This document shows positions 14,449 to 27,100 of a stretch of DNA of 64,000 nucleotides, in pieces. The translations under genes and the position numbers were made by a program. The DNA is from Tulasnella sp. 424 (lineage: Eukaryota > Basidiomycota > Agaricomycetes > Cantharellales > Tulasnellaceae): contig WSUB01000127.1 of assembly GCA_019633425.1 (NCBI GenBank), positions 59,853 to 123,852 of the forward strand, given 5' to 3'. Numbering within the stretch: the stretch's first letter is position 1; every line of letters begins with the position of its first letter. The notes below the pieces were generated by a model. The model did not search any database, was not told the DNA's origin, and saw only the letters and a program-made list of their open reading frames with translations.

Positions 14449-16875
14449 ATGTCCCGGTTTCCCGCAGGCTTTCCGCAAAATCTCATGGCGGATAGTCCTA
14501 CCAAATTCCCCGTGTTCCCTCCTGCTTTCGGTCAGGATGGTGGAATGTTCCTCAAGCATTACGACCAACTCGCCGATGGGCTTGATGAAGAGATGACTAA
14601 GACGCTTAAGGAAAACCTCGATGGAATGCTTATTTTTGTAAGTTGCGGACTATAAATTATTTGCTCCAAACTGACTGCCTTCCACCAGGCTGGTCTCTTC
14701 GCCGGGGTCAACTCCGGATTTCTTGCCCTCACCTTACCCAGAATGAGCGCCGATTCATCTGACGATACGAACGCTCTGCTCCTCCAACTAATCCAAGGGA
14801 TTGGAAATTCAGGAAGTACCCCCAGGCTGCCCTCGGCAGACTTCACCCCGCCTTCGGACATCCTCGTTGTCAACATTCTTTTCTCACTTAGTTTGACTTG
14901 TGCCATTGCAGCCTCATTTTTCGCCGTGCTCGGTAGACAGTGGCTTATGTACTACCGTCAACGCAATGGGGAGGGCACCGACAAACAACGGTACGAGCAG
15001 TTGTTGCGGTCTCAGGCGGCGGAACGATGGGGCTTAGTGCCAATTCTTGACATCGTCCTCCCGACACTCCTTCAGTCAGCGCTAGTCGTCTTTAGTGTCG
15101 GACTTATCTTGTATCTCCACAGTTTGGGTGCCGCATTGGCCTACGCTCCGCTAGGGCTGCTATCGGCGGCTTTAGGAGGACTAGTCCTCTCTGTAGGATT
15201 CTGTCTCTGGGACCCATTCTGTCCATTCAAGACACCAGCATCACAAGTCGTTACCTTCCTCGCAAGCCTGTTCCCTTCCAACAGCATCACATCCGCATTG
15301 GCAACGGCTGCCAAGTGGTCAAGTAGCCTCATTCGCCACGACACTCATCAACTCAAAGGAGAGGGACCCAATCTACATGATCTCTCGCACAGCCTTAGTC
15401 AACAGGAGAATAAATCTCCACCTCATGAAACATTGGGAACTCGCATGGTATTCCGCCGACTCGTCGAGGATTCAAGGAACCTCCGTGCAGACCTCTTCCG
15501 GCGAGTTCTGAGGGTATCGGAGGATAAAACCACGCTTTACCATGCAGCCTTAAATTTGAGCGCTGTAAAGGATTCGGTAACGTTAGGCAGGGTGATGTCC
15601 GACGATGTCACTGTTGAACGACTCCGCAGCCTGTACCTAGAGGCGCTACCAAGGTGGAACACGGATGGAGCACTCGCCAGAACGGAGACAATCGCATACG
15701 GCACCGCTTTTATGCACATAGTATTAAGCGTCGGCTCCTTAAGTCATCTTTTACCACCGGAATCCCGTTACCAACTGCTGTAAGATCCGGAATCGACGTT
15801 CTGGCGGCCAACAGTCAACTCAAAGTTGTTGAACTTTCTTGGAGAGCTGGAGGACCATCTTCGCGTGGACAAAGTAGAGCCAACACACGTTTCTCAACGA
15901 TCGCAGTTTCTCTTTATTACGTGTCGTGCGCTCCAAGTAATAGCGCCGTGGGGATGGATGACCAGAGGCGATCTCTACGTCCTCTACTCCTACATCCTCG
16001 CCTTTGAGCTACCTCCTTGGCCCGCCCTATCGTGGCTAGCGCTTACGATCAAGCTGTCTACACGTCGAATCGGCGATTCCCAAAATCGCCTTCCAAACAT
16101 GACCCCGCTGTCGTGGGCATTGGACAATTTCACGAAACTTCAACTTATGTACCGCGGATTGTAAGTCGGTTGAGGTCTTTTAACGTGTTTTTTATGCTGA
16201 CGAACGGCTCCCCGCTCCAGGCAAGATCCTCGCGCAATCTGTGAGGATGTCATGCAGTCTCTTAGGACGATCGCAAATTCATGGCCACAAAAGCCCCCTA
16301 ATGATGTCTACTTCAACTTGATCCGAAGCCTATGTAAGGCTGAAAACGAGACCGGGATCTTTACGCGATCCACCGTGGACGTGGGCGCCGAGGTCCCAGA
16401 GCTCTTGGCGGATCTCCTCATGTCCATCGAGACGAATATCAGGCTCAGCTCGACGACGGTCGATCGATCTAAAGAGAGACGTTTGCGTCAAGATGTTCTG
16501 CTGTTTTTGGGAACAGGTCTCGACCAGCCGTGGCCCAGGTTAGTCCGTGTTCTCGTCTGGTTCCAGGATCCTCCCGCTAAGCGACTCCCTCCTGGCAGCA
16601 TTGTGTGGACAGCCAAATCAGTCACGCAGTATCTAAAACAGGTCATGGAAATGGGCCAATCTACAGAGAACAATATGATTCTCGAGTCGATGCGAAATCT
16701 TGTCGACTCTATCAAACCTCTGAACTCAGAGTCGGAGAATGAGATGGAAGACGAGAGCCCTATATGGAAAGGTCCCGAGGGAGATGACTTACGTCGAGAA
16801 CTCCTCAACATTTATAAGCGGTTTGAAGCGTTTGTCGCTCGGCGTGATGTCAGTGAGGTGGGTGGGGCGAAGTGA
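14449..16875 (+). CDS. DUF6535 multi-pass membrane protein
   Basis: Agaricomycete-specific family of unknown function. The start at 14449 gives MSRFPAGFPQNLMAD. The DUF6535 core spans the first intron: DEEMTKTLKENLDGMLIF, then AGLFAGVNSGFLALTL, the SSDDTNALLLQLIQ segment and FTPPSDILVVNILFSLSL. Transmembrane helices are at the AGLFAGV segment, VNILFSLSLTCAIAAS, and two more near 15050-15190 (VFSVGLILYLHS; SAALGGLVLSVGF). The long cytoplasmic part continues after a troublesome splice near 15775-15830 and an ordinary intron at about 16160-16220, ending at 16873-16875. The third junction is uncertain: the strong GTAAGA donor at 15781 does not keep frame, whereas a weak donor about 15 nt upstream with the acceptor near 15815 does. 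A decayed allele is the alternative. Confidence 0.82.
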
Positions 16876-17251
16876 CCGTTAGGGAAAACGGCTAACACGG
16901 TGATACGCTTGCAAGATCGATCCCACCGTCTCGGGCAATAGTCCCCGTGCTGAAACAAACATGGTAGGGACGAGGGAGCGGGAGTCATCTATTCATGAGC
17001 CATCCTAGTCTCCGACCGAATTCTCCGATGCCACGGATTAAATAGTACGGTTTCGGCAACATTTTGTCGAGATTCATTAATTATAACGGTCGAAAGCTGC
17101 GATGAACTTGTACGTTATTATATTTGGCAATCTTTCCAACCTATCGCAAGAACACTCGTAATATGTTCTTTGTGGATATTTCTAAGATTGAAAGTGAGAA
17201 GCGGCGCCTTGTGTCTCGTCCTGGAGCTATAGACGGGTGAAGTACCGCCCC
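16876..17251. other. Intergenic, convergent 3' ends
   Basis: 376 bp between the DUF6535 gene and the MDE1 gene, which converge here. AT-rich patches near 17030-17200 fit 3' UTR and polyadenylation sequence. No gene or repeat recognised. Confidence 0.5.
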
Positions 17252-18383
17252 TCATTCGTTCAACAAAGTTGGGAGTCCAGCTAGCTTCATTTTCACGGAG
17301 ATTTCAAAAAGGTAGTCGAGGCACTAGAGGGATCAGCTCGAACGCTCAGCGTTTCCCGGTCAGAGAAGAGAACGGGTCGACGCACTTCAGCTTGAGTTTT
17401 GGCCCTCTCCCAATCTGGGCCTACAATACAAATGTCAGCCAAATTGTCCTGTGGAAGCTGTAGGAGGTCGTGACTTGCCCCAGACGTAAACACCATGTCT
17501 TCGGACGAGGATTCCTGCGGCGTCGGGGTATTTCTTCATAGCCTGAAAGCCGAGCCATTAGCTCTACTTCAAGTTTGAGTCAGTTTCCCGGGGTACCTCA
17601 GCCATGCTGTCCCGCAGGTCCTCCTCATGGGGAGTATTTTCGATAATCGGAACAACAAGAGTGTCTAAGTAGGATAACGCTTTGCCTGTTCCGCCTTGAC
17701 GAACCCCTTTAATCATCTAAATCGAGGTAAGCTATCGACAAGAGAACCTGAGATCATGAAAACAAGGCTCTCACCTCCTGATGCGAGATCTTGAATGTTT
17801 CTCCCGACCAAAGCAGGGTAGTCATCACGGCGTGCTGTGAGTGGGTGTGAATGCAGCTTCCAGCGTCTCGAAGGTCAAACGCATTCCAGAACAACGGCGT
17901 GCAAGCAGACTCCTTGAGGTTCAGAGTTGGCCTTCTGAGGAAGACTCGATCGCCCTCAGGATGAGGGAAAGGCAGAACGAAGATATGCTCCGGCTTGATT
18001 CGTTCTTTTTGCACGCCAGAAGGCGCGATGTAGACTTTATCTCTGTCGGGTCGGTGCTTTAGCATGTCGTGATGAGAGCAGTGGGGAGGCGACATACCCT
18101 TGTCGTATGGAAATGCCTCCGCCGGTTCCTACGGCCACGTTGTTGGATTACTTATTCCACTACAACCCTTTCATTCGATGCATAAATGACCCACCAGTAA
18201 CCCACCCAAGATGATAAAATGAAGCACATAGCTCGGGGATTAAATTGGCGGGCTGGATTGTGATGTCGTCAGTGGAGTACGTGAGACAGGGTAGATCCCA
18301 TCCATAGGACATACATGAAGAGGATCCTCCGACTTGACTAACGCATCTGCATCGGTTGACTGGTCTAGCTGGGAGGATGCCAT
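17252..18383 (-). CDS. MDE1: Methylthioribulose-1-phosphate dehydratase (methionine salvage)
   Basis: Class II aldolase-fold enzyme that dehydrates 5-methylthioribulose-1-phosphate in the methionine salvage pathway. The start at 18383 gives [18 protein letters not shown]. After small exons the conserved segments are [32 protein letters not shown], and [15 protein letters not shown], whose His residues bind zinc. Then follow [20 protein letters not shown] and [17 protein letters not shown]. The intron inside VYVWG uses a GC donor (17421-17478 on the minus strand). The next intron leads to the last exon, [18 protein letters not shown], and a stop at 17252-17254. All expected C-terminal features are present, so the gene looks intact. 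Confidence 0.92.
17421..17478 (-). other. GC-AG intron in MDE1
   Basis: 58-nt intron with donor GCAAGT and acceptor TAG. Removing it restores [16 protein letters not shown], the conserved run of the family; no GT donor in the vicinity does so. Confidence 0.8.
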
Positions 18384-19107
18384 TGTGCTGGGATGTTGGA
18401 AGTAGATGAGGGAAGTCGAGTCAGCTGCATTGTTGAGTTGCTGGCGCGGGGGAATGGCGTGAGATGAGGCAAGCGACTTCGTTCATACCACGCACACGAA
18501 CGAACGGTCGCGGGAAAGAAAAGGCATCGCCGGAGGGATGGAAGAACTAATACTTACACGGCTTAGCATTTCAACATTGACAGGCCTGCGGTTCGAGAAT
18601 CGTGGCTGAGGTCCGCGCCCGAGGATGCGAAGCGAAACGAAACGAAACAACCTCACTTTACCAAGTCTGACACAAACGCGTGTAAAAATAAAATCAGTCC
18701 TTTTAATTGTGGGTTCACTTTACAAGTACGACCCATGAGTCGTCGCGCCGGGCTATGGGCAGGATTGTTTGAAACACGTTTAGAGCAGAGTATGGAAACG
18801 CGAATGCACTACGCTACGCCGTCTAACCAGGAGAGTAATTTTGAAAATTCGATGGTGGCGAATGTAAGAATCCAGAGACATACTAACGATCCGAGACTTG
18901 ACCTGGCGGAAATCCGCTGGCTATTGGTATCCCATCCAAGCGGGGACATAATTCCGGATAAAGCCGCAAATGCCGTGAGCGGGACCCGTTCCCCAGCACA
19001 CCACGCGAACCACTGTTCGACGCTCGACCTGCTACGCTCGACTCAACGGACCGGCCATTAACCTATCGATTGTACATTACAAGCGAGGACTCGTACCAAG
19101 AACAGAC
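18384..19107. other. Divergent intergenic region MDE1 / alpha-beta hydrolase
   Basis: 724 bp holding two divergent promoters. The one open frame of about 108 codons (18735 onward, plus strand) has no recognisable domain and no compositional support, so I do not call it. A GAAACGAAACGAAAC repeat lies near 18625-18645. Confidence 0.5.
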
Positions 19108-20711
19108 ATGGTAAACGTTGATCCAAATCGAGGTTTCCTTTGGCGAGCCCAACGGGTGTTTTTGTACATTGGCATCGCTTATGTTGCTGGAGCCTCACTT
19201 TTGCTATTCCCTTATTTTCAACGACAGTAAGTTGCTGTGATCGCTAGCATACACCCATTGAAGTGGAAATGCTGACCTTGAACTTTTTTCCTTCTCCGAA
19301 AAGTGTCGTCTTTATGCACCTCGCTCAATGGCCGTTGTTCGCTCAGTTCGACGCGCCACACTACTATGGATTGGCTCGTCAGTCTTACATCTCTGATAGG
19401 CATCGTCCCGCTCTGACATTCTAGTGTTTGCTTAGCGTTCAAAACCGTCAACCTGAAACTCGCCACCCCCGATAAGGTGAACATTGGAGCGTGGTACGTC
19501 TTTTCTGAACCGGCGTACAAGGCGATTGGAGGCAACACTCGGTCGAGCCCGCCCACTTCAGAAGAGATATCGAAAAGTTTGAAAGACCACCCAACCGTGC
19601 TGTTCTTCCATGGCAATGCGGCCAACCGAGCTGTTCGATACCGCGTGCAGATGTACGGATCCGTTTCCGCTCAGCTTGGTGAGCTCGGAGATGAAAGACT
19701 CTGTTATCATGTTACTGTACTGACCCCGTGGCCCACCTTGGCGCTACAGGTGCGAACGTACTAGTCATCGACTATCGTGGGTTCGGAGATAGCGAAGGCA
19801 CGCCGACTGAGGAAGGTGTCAACCTCGATGCTCGAACCTCTTGGCAATGGCTTGTGGACAATGGGGCGAATCCAAGAGATATAGTAGTGATGGGACATAG
19901 TCTGGGCACTGGTGTTGCTACGAAGCTCGTAACCCAGTTGCAATCCGAAGGTACGCTTTTCTCGACGGGTTTCCACCATTGATGCCTGAGGACTCACTTG
20001 GAGAACTTTGCCAGGTGTCGAACCTCGAGCTTTAGTTGTAGTTGCTCCATTCTCGTCCATCGAGGCGATGTTTGATTCTTACTCGCTCGGGGGCATGATA
20101 CCTCTGTTCCGCCCACTCCAAATCATCCCTTTCATAAAGAGTATGTTGGTGACTGAGATTCGTTGAAGGGGCATCTAATGATCCGCTTTTGCAGCGCTGG
20201 TTTCCAAGTACATTCACACTCGGTTCAGTACGGTCGACTTGATCGGAGTAGGTTCCACCTCGCTAATCGCCAAAATATCTCAACTGAAACCGCTTGCATT
20301 TTCCTCCAGGACGTTCGCATCCCGGTCCTCATCGTTCACGCTAAAGACGACACGACGATACCTTTCTTCCACTCCTCTCAACTCTTTGAAGGAATTCTGA
20401 ACCCGTACCTTCCAGCATGGCCATTCGACGCGAGTGATCCGTTCAAAGCGCTGTCTCTTACCCTCGACCAGATTCAGGAGCTGGCTAAAGCGGCCCAAAA
20501 TCGGGCGGCTAAGATGGACGAGTTGGTCAAGAAGGAGGTGGTTGGTCCGAAAGAAGCGCCGTTTGCCACTGTAAAACGCTTTAAGACGCAGGGAGACCAT
20601 CCAGTGGACGCGACTTTTGCGTTATTGGAAAAGGGGGATCATTCGCCCATCGTGAGGTTCGAGGGTGTGTTAGGGTTGGTTGGGCAGGTGGCTGGAATTG
20701 GGCGAGATTGA
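19108..20711 (+). CDS. Membrane-anchored alpha/beta hydrolase, ABHD12/Bem46 type
   Basis: Serine hydrolase with an N-terminal signal anchor (VFLYIGIAYVAGASLLLF). Conserved blocks in order: VNIGAWYVFSEPAY, TVLFFHGNAANRAVRYR, VLVIDYRGFGDSEGTPTEEG, the nucleophile elbow GHSLGTG near 19893-19913, a cap region, IPVLIVHAKDDTTIPF with the acid residue, and the catalytic His in GDHSPIV near the C-terminus. ABHD12 family members hydrolyse lysophospholipids such as lysophosphatidylserine on ER or surface membranes; Bem46 in fungi is linked to polar growth. About seven short introns are used. The stop is at 20709-20711. The catalytic triad is complete. Substrate is inferred from family only. Confidence 0.88.
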
Positions 20712-22817
20712 GTTGTGGACCTAGTATTCCTTGCTTCGTTGATCGTAACTGGGCATCGATCGTATTTGGCTAGATAGGCGTATCAGCGCAGTATATGTAT
20801 ATAGGGCGAAGCAGAGGGTGGTCCTCTCCTAGCTGGATTTAGTGTAGGGAAAAAAACCCTGCTTATGTATCGCCGGTGGCGACGCTTCCCAAGCACTTCA
20901 CAGAAACGTCAATAACACCCGAAACGCTTCGCGCGCCCGAGCCCGGCTGTGTGTTGCCACGGGGCACGGATTCGCAGAGTGAGCTACGGTGAACATGATG
21001 GGTATCTCACAACCTATCCGCTGCAAGCCTTCCGGCAGTGCCAATATATCGAGCGAAGCCGGGGGGAACGACTGAAACGTGGGTGGCGTGGCGTGGGTAA
21101 TGAACTCCCTGTGACTCGGAAAGTCTTAGCTTGGCTGCGCTGTGGGCGAAGCTAAATCGAGAAATTGATGGTCACAGGGAAGGTCGAACCCGAGAGCAGG
21201 CGAAACTCTGGACCCGGAGACTCCAGAACCCTCCCCCATCGAGGCCCCCTACAAAGTGGCCCTGTGGCGAGAAGATTGATCAAGAGACACGGAACACGCA
21301 CATCGAGGGTTTTTTTGCTTTTCGAGACGTTTCGAATTCGTGGTATATAGACTGTGGGAAGAGAGGGGATGGATACGGCAACTTCCGTAATATGCCCTGT
21401 GTTCTGATCAGACTCCCACAACGGGTTCTAGCTTGAGACGCCGTAGTCCTTTTTAGGATAGGTGGCACACGCGCGGGGAACTATACGACACGGTATTTCC
21501 AAATCCATTCGAGCAGCACCCGGCCGGTCGTTGGGTCAAGTAAAAAACGCAGAATAGGTTTATCCGATTACCAGAACGAAAAAGCCACCGAAAACACGGA
21601 AGGCTTGATGGAGTTTAGATTCGGTTGGGTGGTTCCCACTGCACTGGAAGATACCGAAACGACAAGAGAGATCGATGTGTCTTGGAGGAACCAGCAGGCA
21701 CAAGGGCCTTGATAAAGTACAAGGGGGAAAAGGTTATCGAAGAGGAGGGAGCTCGCGATAAATAATGACGTCGGCGATATTTACTGTCAGGGTGTCGGTG
21801 TGGACGGCGAGGCAAAGTTTTCTTTGGCGCGGCAAAGTCCGAATGAGAGCAAGACATGACGGCGTGTGCAGCCGCGAGATCGGGTTTGGATTGCACTCCG
21901 AAGTATCCGATGTACCGGGTACTTTAGGATGCTTTGTGACCGGATGACTGGAACTTGTTTATCAGCCACCGGTTGGGTTTATTTTTTGCAAGTAGAAGTG
22001 TGTGGGGTGTCTTTTTGAGCCATGCGGGGCGGGGTTTTGGAGGGACAAAGCGTGAGTGAATGACGGCAAGGGCTTTTTCGTTAATAGGCGATTAGTCTAA
22101 AGCCTTGACCGGCCGGCTTTCTTTTTTTGGGCTTTGAAATTCGCTGTTGCTTGACCCCGGCCGCAGTCGCGTCGAGGCCGTCGGGAAGATGTGTTTGCCG
22201 GGTCGAGATACTGGTAGCGGTCGGGTAACGTTACGAAGAGCGAAGCGAGGCTGGGCGCGAAAAGCACACGACAAGGTCCCCTGTGAGAGCGGGCCATGCA
22301 TGGGATGAATGAACTTTCATAGGGTTGGAGCTCTCGGAACGACGCGAGCTCAGTGAAAAAGCGACATATCGGCCAAGTTGAGGCCCTACATCGTCGTTCG
22401 CGCTCTCATGAGCCACTTGGTGTGGGAGAACGAGAGGCCCTCGGAGGATGACGATCAACTTCACGTCACCGACTTGCTAATGGATGGGACGGCGTTACGT
22501 TTGCGAAAGACTAGCGAGCGATGCGAGGGGTGGCTTCGTCAGGAGGAGTGCAAGTTTTGCGTGGAGTGAGTATGAGAGAGAGAAGGTGAAGAAGGGTGAG
22601 AGCGGAATGGACTCCTTTGAGCGAAGGTGAGCGTTCGGAGGTTAGGAGGTGCAATTCAGTGTCCGAACCCAGCACACTCAATGCAACGCAGCAGCACACT
22701 CAGCATGTGCCACCCAAACCCTCTCTGGAACGTTTCGGTGAAACTATCGGAACCATAGAGGGGAGTAATTTGAAAAAAAGGGGGGTTGCATGCGACTTTG
22801 CGCCTTTCAGATGAATG

Positions 22818-22842
22818 AAGAGTGAGAGAGAGAGAGAGCGCG
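22818..22842. repeat. GA dinucleotide microsatellite
   Basis: Run of GA repeats with small interruptions, followed by GCGCGC and another purine-rich stretch to about 22860. Confidence 0.7.
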
Positions 22843-24039
22843 CAGGAGGGGAGAGAGATATGAGATACGTGCGATTGAGGTGCGGCGAGGATCTCATCAA
22901 GTTGGAGCGAAAGAGGGAAGAGTGGACGGCAACTCTGCCTTTTTCGGTTAATTCGCATTTTACGATGTGAGTGAGTTGGGTGGGATCGAGGTACGCTAAC
23001 CGGGTATGGGGCCTGCAGTGTTTGGGGTCCCGTGTAACCAGTGTAAACAAAGAGGGCTAAAAAGGCTTGTGCCGCTGAGTGGGTTCAGAGGAGGGCACTG
23101 ACGGAGAGGGGCCAAATTGAGTATTATCTCGTAAGGGAAACTGTAAACAGAGTCATATAAAAGATATGCTGTGGAGATATCAAATTCAAAGGCATGGTAG
23201 GTTTAGGAGAATGACGGGGCAGGAGGAGCTGGGAGAGGTCAGTTGAGCAATTACCAACTGAGCAAGCTTCAGAGGAAAGCATCCAGAGTACCGTTACCCT
23301 GTGGGTCTGTCTGGTCTCTTCGCCTTGGGCTCAACTGGCTGAGCTCTGTCGAGACGCGCCGAGTCCATGCGCAGCGAGGGCGAGAGGGACCCCTGACACT
23401 CGTAGTGCAATCTCACCCAGCCCCTTAACATCTCGGATTGAGCCGCCCCTAGTGACGCACAAAAAAGTGCACGAGGCTCACCTGTACGAGGGGCCTTGCA
23501 ATTCACAGCCCATCCTTGCCTCTCACACATGCCGGTGAAGAAGTAAGTAAATAAAAAAAAGGATGGGTATTTCGTACGGACGGGACCTGCAGGCTAAAGA
23601 GATTGCCGGAAGTGGGTTAGTTAGCATCCGAGAGACCTTTTTGATCAATTTCGGCATGAGGCTCAGTCGGGCATGCTCACACACATCCGGCAGGATGAGT
23701 GAGGTCGCGAGGGATGGGTGAGTTTGATCCCAAGAAAAAAAAAGGAGAAATTGAAATATAAATAATTAAAGATGGCAAGGGACATCTTGTGGGAGCAGCG
23801 CGTTTTGTGGGAGTCGCCGCTGGTTGCTTGCGTACGAGATTGAGAGATACTGGAAATCTCCTATTTATTTTTTTCCCTTGAATGGGCCATGCGAAGCTTA
23901 AGAGAGATTGGGATATCTACGATTGCTCTTCCTTCCATCTGAAACTCGCTTGATTCCACTCTCTCTCCTTCCGCATCTCACATTCCCGCTTCATCCGCAT
24001 CCATATCCCATCCCCATACCTTATATATCCCCCCCATAT

Positions 24040-24106
24040 CCATACCCTCATCCGCTTCCTCCCCTTCCTCGCCCTTCGCTCTCCTCCCCTCCCCTCCCCC
24101 CCCAAC
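24040..24106 (+). promoter_or_regulatory. Pyrimidine-rich tract before the SOK1-like start
   Basis: Nearly uninterrupted C/T sequence (CTCCCC repeats) runs up to the ATG at 24107. Such CT boxes precede transcription starts of well-expressed fungal genes. It supports 24107 as a real translation start. Confidence 0.45.
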
Positions 24107-27100
24107 ATGAACGTCGAACGAGAACAAATGCAGAGTACAAACATCGACACCCATAATCTCAATTTCGACCGTCATCATCCTCCGTCTAATTCATCCCCAA
24201 TTTTACGCCCGCTCAAACGAAAACCTTCCTCGTGTTTATGCCAAAGTCACGACCGTCAAGACTCGACCGCCTCATCCGTGGGAGATGGCGACGAATGCGT
24301 CAGGATGGACATTGCAGTTGCGACTAGCGGCATCTCGGTGGTAGCAGCACCAGCAGCAGAGACCACCAGCAGCGACCAAACCCTCGTCGTGGGCAGTAAC
24401 AGCGTGCAGCAGCACCTGCAAATTATCCTGGAACGTCATCCATCACCAGACACCGACGACGAGTCTTCCCAGCGACTCGGTTCGCCTGCTCCCTCGTCCT
24501 CCTCTAGCCGTGCAGGGACGGATACCACAGCCACACACTCTCCCGCGGCGGAAGATCCCATGGAGGTTGAAGAAGCAGAAGACGACTCTCTCCTCCTTTC
24601 ATCCTCTCCTTCCCAAGATCCAGATAGGAGGAGCCAATCTCCCGTTCACTCATCACAAGTCATACCGCATCGTGTCCTGCCTCATGTATACCATGAGCCG
24701 TGGGTATCGCCGAGCCATGGTAAGCACCGAAATTTCTCTCTCTCTCCTCTCTCTCTTTCTTTCTCTTTCTCTCTCGCTATTATCAAGGTTTCCTTTTCTC
24801 GCCAATTAAACCAAACTAAAAACCCTGACCGACGCCGGCAGGCAGGCAGCACAGATGCTCCATCTCGCTTGCAATGAGGCTTCTTCTCTTACATTGAACT
24901 CTGTCCCTTCGCGTCTTTTATTGACGTGAGCGTTCGAGATCTCTGCCCCCCACTCTCTGGCGCGTATCTCCATTCCGTTAGACGGGAAAGGAGATTCGTC
25001 TAGCCGTCGAGGGTCTTGATCGGGGTTGAATGAAAAGCGAGCCGACTGCTTGTGGCCTTTTTACTCCTTTCTTCAAACCGTCAAATTACGGCTTTATGAT
25101 CAGAATTAGCTGACAATCTTTACTCCACTTTCTGGTTTCTTTCCTTTGTGTTATCCGCGCGCCTTGCAGCATGCGGTTCATCGATGCATGTCATTCGACT
25201 CGCCTCCTCCCCCTCATCCCAGCACAGCACCCCTCCGCACCACGACTGCCAAAGAACCCTCAAGCGCGCGAGATTGGATCTTCGGTATCCTTTGGTGAGT
25301 TTTGGTTTTAATCAGGGATAGTTTTGGTTTGGTGCAAGGAACAGGCGCTAACTTGGTCTCGTACGTTGTTTTTACCTCTCCATTCCATATGGCTCGCTCG
25401 CTGTCCGTATGTCGTCATGCCGTCAATCGACTACCGGTCAACCTGTCACAAAAAAACCCTTGACCTCTCTCACACCTTCGGTTTAACCTTGTCGGCCTTT
25501 GCTTTTGCCTTTTGGGACTTGAATTTATCGCCTGGCCTCGACTCCCTCGCCACCAAATCATTGGCCTTTCTTCCTCTAATTTCCATATCGCCCCCATTTC
25601 TGTCAACTTGTCCCCACCGCCTTGGTCCACAAGTCGGATCGAACCGCCACTGCCACCACCGTCTCCACCGGTACAACACTTCTGCTGCCCGTTCCCACCC
25701 GTCGAGGAGCCATCTCGGCTGCAACTGCTGCATCTACAGCCATCCGGGACACGAGGACGCCGCATTCCTCTGCCTCTCTGAAAAGGACTGGAGGCCGCCT
25801 TGACGCTACAAGTCCTTCTTCTTTTTCTCCTCTTCCCCCTTCCTCCTCCTCCTCTTCCTCTCGACTTCCTACACAACAAATCTTTCCTTCCCTCCCGTTC
25901 CCCCGGCGACAGGTTCACCTTTCACGATTCGTTAGACGACGTTCCTCCAAGAGAGACGACATTTCCCAGCATCGACGAGCAAGGAGCGTTCCACCAGAAC
26001 TTGAGCGTACGCCGCCCTCTCACACCGCGATCCATCATCATCACCATCACCATCAGCGCAACCAGTTTCGCCCGCAAGACCGCCTCCATCATCTCACCTC
26101 CTCCAACGGTATGACCCCAACCACCCCAACGACTCCAACCCATACGCTCTCACCCATGTCCGCGGACCCCAAGGGCAAAGCAAAAGATATGGGAGTCGGC
26201 GACATGGCGCCTAGTCGGCAGAATTCCACTGGGATGGGAGTCCCAGCCGACTCGGCTGCTACCTCTACTGATCCATCTCCCTCGACTCCTTCGGGATCGG
26301 AGGACGAATCGTCGCCTACCCGTCATCACCGACATGCTTCGGCCTCAGCATCATCATCCCACCGCCATCACGACCAACCGATGCCATCTTCGTTCCCGCC
26401 AACATTCAAGCAGCATCCTCTTTCCCTGCACGTGAAGCTCGGTCCCACGTCGCCTTTTACTTCGTCTCCTTCCTCGGCAGGTTCCTTATTTGGAAGTCCC
26501 TTGGGTTCGCCCGGATACTGTCAACAGGTCCCACCAGTTATCCCTCAAACGCACCCGCTTATCACTCGCGAGACGCTGAAGGAACTCGAGCTGGAGGTTA
26601 CGTTGAGGAGTCCCCAGCTGCGTGCGTGCTCGTGTCTCTCACTTCGTTATCGCCCCCTTCGTGTGAACTGACGTCACTTGGGTCTACAGGCCACGACCTC
26701 CTTTTCGACCCTGGTCTTCAGTTCCGCCCAACGTCTGGCCGACGGAAACGCGAGCAAACCGAACGATATTGGGAAGCCATCGCCCGCGAGATGCAGTACG
26801 GATGCACTTGCACGTGCTTTGACAGGGATAATAGAGTGTACGCTTGCGTCTGCGGAAAAGTTCCCACCAGCTCCACATCAACGGCGGCCAATGCCATGTT
26901 CAAGCCTTCGGTGGCACCGATCGCCACGTGCTGGCACGCCATGGTGTTGGAGACCAAGAGCAGGATTTTGCCTTTGCTCCAGACCTTGAAGGAGGTCTTG
27001 CATTTGGTCATTCATCCGGCTGTTGGCGGGTCGGCAACGCCCTCGTCCGGCGCGTCTTCGGTTTCGGGATCACCTCCAACTTCTCCGACGCAATCATCGT

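Larger units (their letters stand above)
20712..24106. other. 3.4 kb gene-free region upstream of the SOK1-like gene
   Basis: No open frame with family features on either strand and no terminal inverted repeats or transposase seen. Open frames of 60-115 codons overlap on opposite strands without codon preference. The region holds a GA microsatellite, A-rich tracts near 23735-23775, and a long pyrimidine-rich tract just before the next start. It may be an extended promoter/5' leader or the remains of a mobile element too decayed to see. Confidence 0.45.

Noticed and set aside
18735..19061. 108-codon frame between MDE1 and the hydrolase
   Set aside because: No domain, no splice continuity with neighbours, unremarkable codon pattern.
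21131..21436. Overlapping 60-100 codon frames that might be transposon remains
   Set aside because: No transposase, integrase or terminal repeat recognisable on either strand.
25415..25918. 167-codon Arg/Gly-rich minus-strand frame
   Set aside because: Complement of C/T-rich, Pro/Ser-coding DNA of the SOK1-like 5' region.
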